In this document: in pieces, positions 35,361-45,884 of the stretch | How the letters are laid out: each line of letters starts with the position of its first letter | Position numbering within the stretch: position 1 is the first letter of the stretch | Origin: Incurvaria masculella | Lineage: Eukaryota > Arthropoda > Insecta > Lepidoptera > Incurvariidae | NCBI GenBank assembly: GCA_946894095.1 | Contig: OX335664.1 | Location: 10,062,001-10,126,000 of the forward strand | Reading direction: 5' to 3' | DNA: 64,000 bases | Program-made: the position numbers and the translations under genes | Notes under the pieces: generated by a model | Told to the model about the DNA's origin: nothing | The model's input: the letters and a program-made list of their open reading frames with translations, nothing else | Database searches by the model: none

Positions 35361-35403
35361 ATGCGGTAAAGCTCGATCGGAGCCACCCGCACGTCCGTCG
35401 GCT
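35220..35403 (-). CDS. Microexon gene, first half of Ig-like domain 2 (source of the array)
   Basis: The acceptor is CACTCACGCGCAG and the donor is ACGAG|GTGAGT. It starts in phase 1 and ends in phase 2. It reads (E)PTDVRVAPIELYRMIGE, then PYACERCVVERIMRRG and LNLRRYTVRDATR. CxxC is conserved with the other domains. Only the first 33 bases or so are outside the repeated unit. The exon copy differs from most array copies at a few bases (for example an Asp codon where others read Gly). Confidence 0.88.
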
Positions 35404-35704
35404 CTGCGCGTGAGTGCAGTTAATTTTATTTATTTGAAATGTATGAAACATCGAATGGAAGGCCTTTATCAATATTTTCCCTCTTGCTAAGCTGAAAATC
35501 ACTTAGGTATAAAAAATATTGCTCATGGGTTACCTATGCTTTCCTACACCAACAAGTCACTTTCCTGCGCAAACAATCCAGGAAGTTCATATTATTACTG
35601 AAGTTTCATGTATTTTTAAAATAAATGTGACGTGTAGTTATAATTTCAATCGACGTGAGGAAAGGAAAAATTGATTAAAGAAAGAAAAATGTAAAATGAA
35701 ACTA

Positions 35705-36250
35705 TTAAATTAATATACTGCAAGTTGACGCTTGCAATAGCAAGCAACGCTTTTTCGGGAAGTGCGTCCACCAATTCCGCCACCCAATCTATACCCATAA
35801 TTTGGAATTCTCGTACAGTCCTTTAACCCGTAATCTATATCTCCTACTAGCACAATGTTTCAGATTATTCATTTACAGTTAACACTTTACGCCTTGCTGA
35901 CATTGACTACAAAGATTGAACCTTTAAAAATATTGCCCTCGTGATTAAAATCGTATTTGGCATCAGACACTAGAGCCAGTCCAAGGTTACCTTAATTAAA
36001 ATATACATTTTCGTACTAAGCAAGTACGTAGATTTTTTCAACGAATGCGGTATGTACGCATTATGGCAATCATACCAAATAGTGGACCAAAGATAGAGCC
36101 TTGCCGTACTCCTATTGTAATAGGTTTAACATTTGATTTTCTACCTATATGTTTTCTATAGGGTTTCAATAGGTTTTTTGACACAAACGTGGCTCTTTTA
36201 AATTTACTTTAACACTCTCAATTTAAATACAATATATCAGTATTCACACA
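35705..36250 (-). mobile_element. Degraded repeat and LINE RT fragment
   Basis: 35705-35850 resembles the tRNA-Leu-like SINE on the minus strand. Near 36080-36120 the minus strand reads GVRQGSIFGPLF, the RT motif G-V-P-Q-G-S-x-L-G-P, in a short decayed LINE piece. Confidence 0.5.
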
Positions 36251-36355
36251 GTCAAATGTCTACGACAAGTCTTAGAGGCGCTATGGTCAAAATATCTTCC
36301 CCACTCACATATTGTTGACCTCAGTATACTATTGATATTATAGTGAGGAACGTAC

Positions 36356-36367
36356 CAATGATCCTGT
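36356..36367 (-). CDS. Microexon D1, 12 nt (ACAGGATCATTG)
   Basis: Acceptor TTTTCTTAGCACAG, exon ACAGGATCATTG, donor GTACGTTCC. Phase 1; inclusion inserts D-R-I-I before the exon at 35403 and skipping keeps frame. The upstream intron is 60 bp and contains a near-copy of the same acceptor-exon unit whose donor GT has become GA. Less certain than the A-C clusters. Confidence 0.55.
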
Positions 36368-36427
36368 CTGTGCTAAGAAAAGAGAACGTTCCAATGATCT
36401 AGTCTGCACCAAGAAGAGAGAGCGTAC

Positions 36428-36608
36428 CAATTTTGACTATAGGCCTCTTGATCTCTACTGCGGTGCCAGGCTTCGTGAACATGGCGTAGTATGTGCCGTA
36501 AAAGTGCGTCGGTATTTCCACGAACTGGAGCGTCACCACGACGGACTGCGCCGCCTTTGCAGTCCTGCGCGTGTGCACCGGCGTCACCTCGTACAACGCC
36601 GAATCTAT
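36428..36608 (-). CDS. Microexon gene, Ig-like domain 1, second part
   Basis: The acceptor is CGTCCGCAG and the donor is AATTG|GTACGC. It starts in phase 0 and ends in phase 1. It reads IDSALYEVTPVHTRRT, then VVVTLQFVEIPTHFYGTYYA and AVEIKRPIVKI. HFYGTYYAMF takes the place of the D-x-G-x-Y-x-C motif of Ig domains, again without the Cys. Confidence 0.87.
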
Positions 36609-36650
36609 CTGCGGACGGATGGGCATAACATTGTTTTTATTGTATACTAG

Positions 36651-37028
36651 CTGAGGTACCCGGCTCCGCTCGGGTCAATGTCGTTTTTGACTGATTTCGG
36701 GCTGGTCATGTTCAGCCTGCGTTTGCAATGTAAGCGGATAAAAATGTAATTATTTACGACATCACATTAAAGACCTCAAAAATAACAGTATAAACCTTCC
36801 TCTTCAATCACTCTATCTATTATGTATGAAACACTTAACATGACGTATTCTATAGCATTAAGTGCTTACAATGTGTACTTGAAAAAAAATGCTCCACTGA
36901 ATAAAGAATTTGAAATATGAAATATTAAAAAAATCCGCATCAAAATCCGTTGCGTAGTTTTAAAGATTTAAGCATACATATGGATATAGGGACAGAGAAA
37001 GCGACTTTGTTTTATACTATGTAGTGAA
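36651..37028. mobile_element. Repeat of the 23739 family with a nested insertion
   Basis: It matches 23739-24019 at both ends. A roughly 115-bp piece with an A-run (36812-36926) interrupts it at CTATCTATTA, giving an empty-site comparison between the two copies. Confidence 0.55.
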
Positions 37029-37270
37029 AGGAATTATGTGCAATGACAGGAAGGACCTTCTCTTTATGATCACAGCTACCTACATTGACAATTTTCATTG
37101 CCACATCGACCATCATTTCATCCAATGCTATGATACTAACCCGGTCTTAATCCTATCATACAGGCTTAAAGGGGAAGGGGATCTATAGTTTTACATGGAT
37201 TCCGCACTGTGGAACAGCTCGCATTCGTCGCGTAATGTACTTAACCAACTCGAAAAGAGAAAGAAAAGGG
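37029..37270 (-). mobile_element. tRNA-derived SINE fragment
   Basis: Diverged minus-strand piece of the 141-509 family. Featureless AT-rich intron follows to about 38660. Confidence 0.5.
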
Positions 37271-38661
37271 TGAAGTAAGTAGTACTGAGAGTTGCCTCTT
37301 TTATACAGGCAGCTCTTATGACTGGAGGTTAGTCTGAAAGCAAAATATGCAAATTTACCTCTGATCAATTTGTATCAATATGACCAAATGTATTCTATAG
37401 GACAGCGATCACTTTGGGGATGCCAAACCAAATGTACAGAAAAAGTTGTTTATTTTTTTGGCGGTTATTTTTTCATTCTGATTCTTCTTTTTTATAGAGA
37501 GGACCAAACCCTCTCTGTTTCATCTGAGGTTCATTCTGCCAGTGTCAAGTCTTGACATATGCTCATTGTCGTTTTTTCATGCATATTTAGTCTCAGGTAA
37601 AGCTAGTTTTAGGTAAGCTTAAATTTCATTCAAATGCTTCGTTAGTGAATGATAGATATTTGCGCCAATATATTTACATTGACATGAGCACTGTATTACT
37701 CCCCTGCCATCTGTCAGTTTGAAAACAGAACGATAACCTAGGTCTAGTGTTGTACATATTGTCAAAATAATTAGGCAAGCACATTTTTTCCTGAGAACTA
37801 ATATAAAATGGAACATTGAAGGGTAATGCTCTTGAAGCTACTATTGAAATTCGACAAGTAGTGCTTGCATGCATGACTTCAGTTGTAAGTTTAACCTCAT
37901 AGGTACTCGAGTTTGCTTATTGTTGACAACGTGAAATCAACAGTACCTATGAATCATCTAGGAATCCGGTTCCAGCTCATTTCTAAAATAAGGTGCCAGG
38001 GAAATGGCTTGCTCTCCCAGTATCCTCATGCACAGTAAATTGAGCGGTTTTGATCTGTCACGTCGCATAATGTTTCTCTGTCTAGTTGACATTTACGGCG
38101 TTTTATTATTACAGTGGTGGATGTATTTGTAGGTATTTATTATTATTATTATTTTTTTGATAAGGGTAGGTACACAAACAGATACGAATTTTGACTAAAG
38201 TCATCGTTAAACATATTATACCGTTTTCCACAAGTAGTACATATGAAATATATATTATATTTATATATGTATTTTCAACCCAAGAGAAAGCTAGAAATGA
38301 ACTAAAAATACGATTAACAGAAATGGCAGTACTCTGATCTAGTTGAACAAAAACATTAAAGCTAAACAAAATATAATTAACAGGTAGAACAGGTAAAATA
38401 TAAACAATCTTGCGTAGTATAAATAAAAAATGACGAAATCCTAAACAGTTCTCCACCATCACACAGCCACAGAGAAGAAGTAATCTATATTATAAACATA
38501 TAACAATTCAAGCAGACACTTATTCAAATAGGATACACAAACCACAACATATTATATCGTACACATCTGATCGCAATGACCACGGAATATTGCCTCCTAA
38601 TTATTCTGTGGCAATGACACCTCCTATAGTGGGCACATATTAAAGAGCACGCTTTGTGCTT

Positions 38662-39045
38662 GGTTTTTTTTTATGCAACCTGACATGGATGGATAATACC
38701 CACAGGAATCGGAATAATTTCGAATAATACCGATTTCTGTGCTAATACCACACAATTACCGTTATGATATAAGCCTAATACACCACATTCCCGACGGAAT
38801 TAGGTGCTATGCTAGGACAAATAGGAGAACGGCTACATTGAACTGGATGGAAAACCCGGACATTTTTTTTTCATTGCCGCTTCAACCATAGTTTCATCCA
38901 ATGCGGTGGTACCAACCCGGGCGGGCTTAACCCTATCACCTAGTAGGGGAAGAGAAAGAAAGTGGTGCATGACCGCGCGAGGATTTGAACCCAGACCTCT
39001 CGGATGAAAGCCAAGTCCTCTAGCCCCTAGACTTCGAGCTGTACC
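38662..39045 (-). mobile_element. tRNA-derived SINE copy with internal insert
   Basis: Copy of the 141-509 family interrupted near 38700-38748 by about 48 bp, after which TAATACC is repeated. Confidence 0.6.
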
Positions 39046-39114
39046 TAAACCTACTAACCTGTGTTGCGTCGTCATCCAGGTTTTTAATGCGATCGAATGT
39101 GGTTTTCCGTATTC

Positions 39115-39415
39115 AAAAACCGGCCAAGTGTGAGTCGGACTCGCACACGAAGGGTTCCGTACCATCGTAAAAAATAAAACAAAAAAAAGCCCCCTTGAAT
39201 TTTAATTATTTTTTAATCTTACCTATTTGTTGTTATAGCAAAATAAATACACACTCTGTGAAAATTTCAGCTGTCTACCCGTTACGGTTACTGAGATACA
39301 GCCCTGTGACAGACGGACAGACGGACGGACGGACGGACGGACGGACGGACGGACGGACAGCGGAGGCTTAGTAATAGGGTTCCGTTTTCACCCTTTGGGT
39401 ACGGAACCCTAAAAA
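39115..39415 (+). mobile_element. Repeat with GACG microsatellite
   Basis: Copy of the 3374 family. It ends 47 bp from the donor of the exon at 39462, so it sits close to that splice site. Confidence 0.75.
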
Positions 39416-39461
39416 CGATTTGCACTGTTGCATTCATCAGAGAGTGCCAGGATGCCAATAC

Positions 39462-39595
39462 CTGGACGACCTGCCCTTTCGGCGTTTCGAGGTACACTCC
39501 GCTGCATGAGGTAACGCCGGACGGCAGGCGTACGCTGCGCGGGCTGGTCGTGTAGTTCTTCGCGTCCGTAGGCACGTGCTCCTCTAGGCTGTCCT
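39462..39595 (-). CDS. Microexon gene, Ig-like domain 1, first part
   Basis: The acceptor is CAAATTTGTCCCAG and the donor is GTCCAG|GTATTGG. It starts in phase 1 and ends in phase 0. It reads (E)DSLEEHVPTDAKNYTT, then SVRLPSGVTSCSGVYLE and TPKGQVVQ. It contains an N-Y-T glycosylation sequon. It follows the seven-microexon A cluster and joins in frame to the exon at 36608. Confidence 0.87.
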
Positions 39596-39772
39596 CTGGG
39601 ACAAATTTGTTGATCAGTACGGATTGGCCGGAAAAAACCGGCCAAGCTTATTATATATTAGAACAGCTTATATTTCTAAATCAACTCTCGCGTGATAGAT
39701 TAATGGGTGACAACCAGACGTAAGTCGTATGCCCATGGAGGTGATATTTTCCTCACCTCCATGCGTATACCA

Positions 39773-40101
39773 CAAAAACCGGCCAAGTGCGAGTCGGACT
39801 CGCACACGAAGGGTTCCGTACAATCGTAGAAAAAAAAAACCAAAAAATCACGTTTTTTGTATGGAAGCCCCCTTTAATTTTAATTATTTTTTAATCTTAC
39901 CTATTTGTTGTTATAGCGGCAAAATAAATACACACTCTGTGAAAATTTCAGCTGTCTACCTGTTACGGTTACTGAGATACAGCCCTGTGACAGACGGACA
40001 GACGGACGGACGGACGGACGGACGGACGGACGGACGGACGGACAGCGGAGGCTTAGTAATAGGGTTCCGTTTTCACCCTTTGGGTACGGAACCCTAAAAA
40101 A
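39773..40101 (+). mobile_element. Repeat with GACG microsatellite, in left arm
   Basis: Copy of the 3374 family. The right arm of the inverted repeat preserves the empty site (ATACCACAAAAAATAAGC), showing insertion into an A-run. Confidence 0.8.
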
Positions 40102-40371
40102 TAAGCTCTTTGCTAATATTAGTTTTTATTTCAGCCTCAGTAGGATTTCAGGATTCTCATTAAAACAAACGTTTTCTGTTGTTTGGTTAATAAACGTCCA
40201 GGTAATTCTTAAAAACCGGCCAAGTGCGAGTCGGACTCGCACACGAAGGGTTACGTACCATCGTACAAGATCTAATACAAAAAGTAACGTTTTTTGTTTA
40301 TGAATCCAAAGGAGGGTTAACATTTTAGCATACTTGGTTCGCCATGATGTGGCTTATCCCAGTAAGGCATT

Positions 40372-40698
40372 TTAAGGGGTTCCGTACCAGAAGGGTGAAA
40401 ACGGAACCCTATTACTAAGCCTCCGCTGTCCGTCCGTCCGTCCGTCCGTCCGTCCGTCTGTCCGTCCGTCCGTCCGTCTGTCACAGGGCTGTATCTCATG
40501 AACCGTAAAAGGTAGGCAGCTTAAATTTTCACAGAGCGTGCATTTATTTTGCCGCTATAACAACAAATACGTAAAATTTCAAAATAACAAAAATTAAAGG
40601 GGGCTCCCGTACGAAAAACCTGATATTTTGTGGTTAATCTTGTGCGATGGTACGGAACCCTTCGTGGGCGAGTCCGACTCGCACTTGGCTGGTTTTTA
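40372..40698 (-). mobile_element. Repeat with GACG microsatellite, minus orientation
   Basis: Minus-strand copy near the centre of the inverted repeat, facing a 5' fragment of the same family at 40209-40297. Confidence 0.75.
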
Positions 40699-40890
40699 AG
40701 AATTACCTCGACGTTTATAACGCTTATAACAGAAAACAACTTGGTGTTTTAATGAGAATCCTGAAATCCTACTGAGGCCGAAATAAAAACGAATATTAGC
40801 AAAGAGCTTATTTTTTGTGGTATACGCATGGAAGTGAGGAAAATATCACCTCCATGGGTATACGACTTACGTCTTGTTGTAACCCATTAA

Positions 40891-41362
40891 GGCGCTAGGA
40901 CTAGCCAACTACTCGCGCCATACAAATGCACTTTTTAACAAATGTAATAATATGTAGTGAAACGCTTCAGCAAATCCAAATAGAACTCCAGACTGATAAT
41001 GGATTGTTAATATTTTTTTATTCCATCATTTATTTAAATAATAATAAAAATAAAAAAAGCTGATTTTTCTTATTAGAAATCTGAAAGTCATTCGATTTCT
41101 AGATATAAGCAAAAACAGCATATATGCATAAACAAAAAATTCCATTTGCTTTTAGATTTCTACATTTAGTCAAAAAAGTTCGGAAATGGACACCGTTTCC
41201 GCAATGTATTTTGTATAGAAAAAGGAAACATACATTAACGAAAATCATTCGATTCCTAGACAAGGAATCATATATTGTAAGGATGACACTTATAATCGTC
41301 AGACTTAGTTAGTTTACTTGGGGTGCCTCGTCTAACTTTGCGATTTGGCTAGTACCAGGCCC
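40891..41362 (-). mobile_element. TTAA-flanked MITE (piggyBac-like)
   Basis: The 472-bp element is inverted relative to 11667-12139, with very similar sequence and TTAA on both sides (40887-40890 and 41363-41366). A shorter, more diverged copy lies at 45498-45854. Confidence 0.82.
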
Positions 41363-41937
41363 TTAATCTATCACGCGAGAGTTGATTTAGAAATATAAGC
41401 TCTTCTGGAGCTCTGAGGAATGCATGTGACAAGTACAGGAAGTATCTGGCCTATGCTAGTAATTCCATGGATAGGAATAAAAAAAAATCGGTCCAGAAAA
41501 ACAGCTTTACCAGCAGTCGTCCAAGCGATTTTTTCGACGGGAAAATTCCGGATCAATCATTTCAATGATTCAAGGTTTTCCGGCGAAAAAATCGTTTTGA
41601 CAACCGCTGGAACATCTGTTTTCTCGAACGAAAACATTTATGGTTCCCAAGCATGGACTTCCTAAAAAATACCTGACGCGTGGTTACCATGGTAAATTAA
41701 TTCAACGGGTGAACAGACGAGTGAGCGATTAAACGTGATGTTTACTTGCATTTTGGAACATGCTAACCAACTGTCAAACGATTTATTATTCATCCAAGTA
41801 AACTCACATTTACCAACACATAGAAATGCAACTAAACGTCACATTTGATAAAACCCATATTTATCTTGTATATCTGTAACTGAAATATCGTTTTTCGAGA
41901 TATTAAAAACTCTTGCTGAAAAGAAACGCCAACTTAC

Positions 41938-41946
41938 CTGGCACGG
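41938..41946 (-). CDS. Microexon A7, 9 nt (CCGTGCCAG)
   Basis: Acceptor CTGTCTTTTCACAG, exon CCGTGCCAG, donor GTAAGTTGG. Phase 1; encodes A-V-P with flanking bases and joins to the exon at 39595 (G|AG). Confidence 0.85.
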
Positions 41947-42041
41947 CTGTGAAAAGACAGATTTTATGTGATATTTTTATTTTATTCATAAATTTCAACA
42001 TAATTTATTAAAACAAAATGTAAATAAAACAATTTTCTTAC

Positions 42042-42053
42042 CTTCGACAAATT
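42042..42053 (-). CDS. Microexon A6, 12 nt (AATTTGTCGAAG)
   Basis: Acceptor CCTTATATTTTTCAG, donor GTAAGAAAATT. Phase 1; encodes E-F-V-E. The intron to A7 is 95 bp. Confidence 0.85.
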
Positions 42054-42169
42054 CTGAAAAATATAAGGAGCAACGTAAATTCAAAAAGTGTTAATAAAAG
42101 ATGGTTATAAATGTGACCAAAATTTTATTACGATATAAATTTATAAAGATAAATAAAATTATTTTTTAC

Positions 42170-42175
42170 CATCGG
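42170..42175 (-). CDS. Microexon A5, 6 nt (CCGATG)
   Basis: Acceptor GATATGTTTTTACAG, donor GTAAAAAAT, the weakest donor of the cluster. Phase 1; encodes A-D. Confidence 0.78.
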
Positions 42176-42630
42176 CTGTAAAAACATATCCTTAATTATT
42201 AATAAAATGTTCATAACAAAACAGACATTTTAAAAATAATCCACAGAAATTCAAGCAGATTGTCAAAATATCTGAAGAAATTATTCGTTAGTCCTCATAT
42301 CCTAAACTCGGACTATATGGATGTTTACACCTGAAATCCTGATTTACTGAAAAAGTTCCGGTGTTTATGTCTGTAATCCATACAAAAAGTACTTAATCAT
42401 GATATTAAAAACGATTTAAAAATAAAATTGCCACATAAAATGTCTCACATAAAGATAACCGCTGGTTTTTCAGATTGCGAAGTAACGGTCGGGGCAAGTA
42501 GGAGGAAACCCAGGGTTTCCAGTTCGGAAAACTAGGAAACAGAATTCACAGGCGTTCTCTACTCGGCTACTGAAATAATAGTTTGGTCTAATATTTATTA
42601 TATAGTTGATTAGTACAGTAATTTTCTTAC

Positions 42631-42639
42631 CGGCGTAAT
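42631..42639 (-). CDS. Microexon A4, 9 nt (ATTACGCCG)
   Basis: Acceptor TTTCCAATCCTTGTAG, donor GTAAGAAAAT. Phase 1; encodes D-Y-A. Confidence 0.83.
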
Positions 42640-42823
42640 CTACAAGGATTGGAAATAATATTGTTATTATCATTAAATTGTTTAAACCAAGGCAATACAC
42701 TAAAGAAAGATGAAAATCAATTTAATATTTTTAAAAGCATATAATATGGATAAATACTGACGCAGATTCATTAATATGTACTTAGGATTTTGAAAGAGAT
42801 GTCAGTTCATTTATTAGACTTAC

Positions 42824-42829
42824 CGTTTT
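42824..42829 (-). CDS. Microexon A3, 6 nt (AAAACG)
   Basis: Acceptor TTTGTTTTTACAG, donor GTAAGTCTAAT. Phase 1; encodes K-N. Confidence 0.83.
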
Positions 42830-43050
42830 CTGTAAAAACAAAAAAATATGTCAACATTGAAATTGCATTTAAAACAAAAACACAGCCGCAAAAAATGGTG
42901 CATTTCAATCGAAAATTTTATCAAAATATTATGGAATATCCAGATAAAATAATGCAAATAAACCAACCACCTGAAACAATCAATATTCAAAATTAGTTCA
43001 GACCAAAAGAATACAAAAATAATAATTAATTATTTTTTTTAACAACTTAC

Positions 43051-43056
43051 TACTAG
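43051..43056 (-). CDS. Microexon A2, 6 nt (CTAGTA)
   Basis: Acceptor TTATGTTTTTTGCAG, donor GTAAGTTG. Phase 1; encodes P-S. In the other two frames the exon would create TAG, so phase 1 is required. Confidence 0.83.
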
Positions 43057-43311
43057 CTGCAAAAAACATAACAAAGAGCGTTAGTTTTGTTGGAAACTAC
43101 AAAACTTAACTATAGTCTATGCTAAGAAAAAAATACTATAAAAATGTGTACAAATATAGATTTTTCGTAATCATGGATTGAAGTAAATATACTTTTTCGT
43201 ACTAAGCAGGTACGTCGCTTATTCCAAGGAATGTGATATGTAAGCAAGGACACGTTCCTTTCCTTAATTAATCAAAATATAATTTAAAAAAAACACCAAC
43301 GAGTCACTTAC

Positions 43312-43317
43312 GAGCAG
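43312..43317 (-). CDS. Microexon A1, 6 nt (CTGCTC)
   Basis: Acceptor GTTATTTTTTATTTAAG, donor GTAAGTGACTC. Phase 1; with the last C of the exon at 45150 it encodes P-A. Confidence 0.8.
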
Positions 43318-43445
43318 CTTAAATAAAAAATAACAAAAAACATTAAAAACGTGAATTCTTTTTCAGCTGAAATAAAAAGAGGGATTTGAAAAACATTCAA
43401 ATCTCAAAAAAATATGTATTTTTGAGGCACTGTACCGGAACATTT

Positions 43446-43787
43446 TTAGGGTTCCGTACCCAAAGGGTGAAAACGGAACCCTATTACTAAGCCTCCGCTG
43501 TCCGTGCGTCCGTCCGTCCGTCCCTCTGTCCGTCCGTCCGTCCGTCCGTCCGTCCGTCCGTCCGTCTGTCACAGGGTTGTATCTCATGAACCGTAATAGG
43601 TAGAGAGCTGAAATTTTCACAGAGTGTGTATTTATTTTGCCGCTACAACAACAAATAGGTAAAATAAAAAAAAAATAATAATTAAAAGGGGGCCCATACA
43701 AAAAACGTGATTTTTTTGAGTCAAATTTGTACGATGGTACGGAACACTTCGTGTGCGAGTCCGACTCGCACTTGGCCGGTTTTTTTG
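43446..43787 (-). mobile_element. Repeat with GACG microsatellite
   Basis: Minus-strand copy of the 3374 family. It is followed at 43793-44035 by a degraded minus-strand SINE of the 141 family. Confidence 0.7.
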
Positions 43788-44099
43788 TTACTGTATATGG
43801 AAGGCTTCTACCACACCCACTGTCATAATATTAGCTCACTACACCGCATGAGGATTAGGTGCCATGCCAGACCTTCCTTGTATTATTTCACTGCTATATC
43901 GCGAACTGGAAAACACGGACAATTTTCATTGCGGCTTCATTCCATGCGATGGTAACAACCAGGGCGGGACTAATCGTACCTGGTAAGGAAGGGAATTACC
44001 ACAGTTTCACTCGGAATCCGAACCACGGATAGTCTAAACGGTCACCCATCCAGGCCATGACCGTGCTCAGAATTGCTTAAGGTGGGCCTTCCCGCTTGG

Positions 44100-44495
44100 T
44101 TATAAGGTCCGAAAGTTGGATTTTTTCGCGCGTTTTAAATAATAACTTTGGAGTGGGATTACTCAACGATGAAATAAAAAGATCTTAAAAAGATAGTCAT
44201 CAGACATAGCTTATTTCTTGTGTCATAAAGATGTTATAATCAATTTGGTTTTTTTTGTTAGATTTTTTACTACAGCGGTCGTGGTTTACTTTTAGCTATA
44301 AGTCGTTTTGTAATAAAAGTTTTCGTAAATCTTACCAAATCAAACACTATGCGCATTCATTACTTTGTGGTCGCATCCTCCTCATAACGGAGCCTGTCTT
44401 TTTATTTGAAACCGAGAAGGACCCAGAGCGCAATAGCACGGTTTTTCCGTGTCCGTGAATGAGTTAGTCCCCCCGGGAAGGGCCACCTTAACCTA
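44100..44495 (+). repeat. Unclassified interspersed repeat, copy 1
   Basis: It starts TTATAAGGTCCGAAAGTT and ends near GGGCCACCTTAA. A second copy in the same orientation lies at 62331-62716. No coding potential is seen. Confidence 0.6.
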
Positions 44496-44629
44496 AATTA
44501 TCAAACGCCGATATTGACTACTTAATTCGATTTTGCATACGTACTTTGCCACCACTGAAGCATGGAATGACGAAAGCTCGTTCTTCCATGCTAGCTTCAA
44601 AATGATCTTTCTCGCACTCTATATGGATT

Positions 44630-45060
44630 GTAGGGTCGCGGTCCGATTTGAACCACCGTTACCAAAAGCACGCTCAAAACTCGTCCGATTCGCGCGCCCT
44701 CAAAATGGCGTCCCGTGAACGGTATGAAGTTAGCGCTGTGTCTCGCAATGCCGTACACAGTGCTCACGCTTGGGAGATAGGGCACCGTGTGTCGAACTGT
44801 CAACGTCACTTTTGACGTTTCTAAAGACAAGTCTATCTTCTTTCCATCTGATTTTTTCACAACCCGTTGAATGTACCTCAGTTGGAAATTGAAGTTCAAC
44901 TCAGATCAATTGATTAGATTCAACTTTGAGGTGAACTACTACAATTAACGTCATTTGTTTCATGTTTGTTGTTTTGTTTCCGTAAGCGTGTACACAAACG
45001 GTCCGAATCGTTTGTAATGCTTACTGCTTTCAGCGTGCAATCTGATTCGGGACGCGTGTA
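44630..45060 (+). repeat. Unclassified repeat, copy inverted at 61010-61530
   Basis: Shared stretches include CGGTATGAAGTTAGCGCTG and CATTTGTTTCATGTTTGTTG (both seen inverted near 61400 and 61170). It is a non-coding dispersed repeat. Confidence 0.6.
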
Positions 45061-45149
45061 TACGCTTTTAGCAGTATAATCGTTTACAGTTCAAATCGGA
45101 ACGCGCAGTAAGTGTGTAGTTTTCTGTGTCAGCAACGGAAGGTACATAC

Positions 45150-45279
45150 GCGGGAAGACGTCGACCGCCTGGAGAGCGCTCGCGGGCGAGGGCAACCCAA
45201 AGATGTACCCGATCTGGCATGGCGCCCAGTGCTCGCACACCTCGCGATCGGGGTCCAGTTCGTTCACCGTCTTGTACGT
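45150..45279 (-). CDS. Microexon gene, cysteine-rich region, third part
   Basis: The acceptor is TTCCTGTGCTTCCAG and the donor is CCGC|GTATGT. It starts in phase 0 and ends in phase 1. It reads TYKTVNELDPDREVCEHWAP then CQIGYIFGLPSPASAL and DVFP. It contains two of the six cysteines of the N-terminal region. It is followed by microexon A1. Confidence 0.85.
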
Positions 45280-45884
45280 CTGGAAGCACAGGAACGGGAG
45301 ATGTTTGCAGAGTCTACTTACATTGTATTTATTTAGGAAGAAATACAGCACGAACAATGAGATCAGTAACAATTACAATTAATTAAAATTTGCTCGTATC
45401 CAAAGCTCACTGATACATATAATAAGGAAAAAAAAAATGACGAATCCGAGTGTGTAATATACATCTAATGGAGGAAATAAAGAAACCGAAACTGAAACCA
45501 AATCGCAAAGTTAGACGAGGCATGCCAAGTCTGACGATTAGAAGTGTCATTCTTACAATATGATACCTTGTCTAGGAATCAACCTATTTTCGTCAATGTA
45601 TGTTTCCTTTTCTATACAAAATACATTGTGGAAACGGTGTCCATTTCCAAACTTTTTTGACTAAATTTAGAAATCTAAAAGCTAAAGGAATTATTTGTTT
45701 ATGCATATTTGTTGTTTTTGCTTAAATCTAGAAATCATAATACTTTCAGATTTCTAATGTGAAAAATCGACTTTTTTATTATTATTAAAATAAATGATGG
45801 AATCAAAAAATATTATATCCATCATCAGCCTGAATGTCTATTTGGACTTGCTGAGGTCCTCGGTTGAGGTGAGGTTCGGGTCCA

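Larger units (their letters stand above)
39665..41401. repeat. Large inverted repeat with later insertions
   Basis: AGCTTATATTTCTAAATCAA at 39665 is inverted at about 41401. The arms match inward through CCATGGAGGTGATATTTTCC and TTCAGGATTCTCATTAAAAC. The left arm has a GACG-type repeat inserted (39773-40101) that the right arm lacks. The right arm has a TTAA MITE inserted (40891-41362) that the left arm lacks. Two inverted GACG-type pieces form the centre. Confidence 0.8.

Noticed and set aside
42790..42996. Plus-strand 68-residue ORF
   Set aside because: AT-rich, overlaps microexon A3 on the other strand, and shows no motif.
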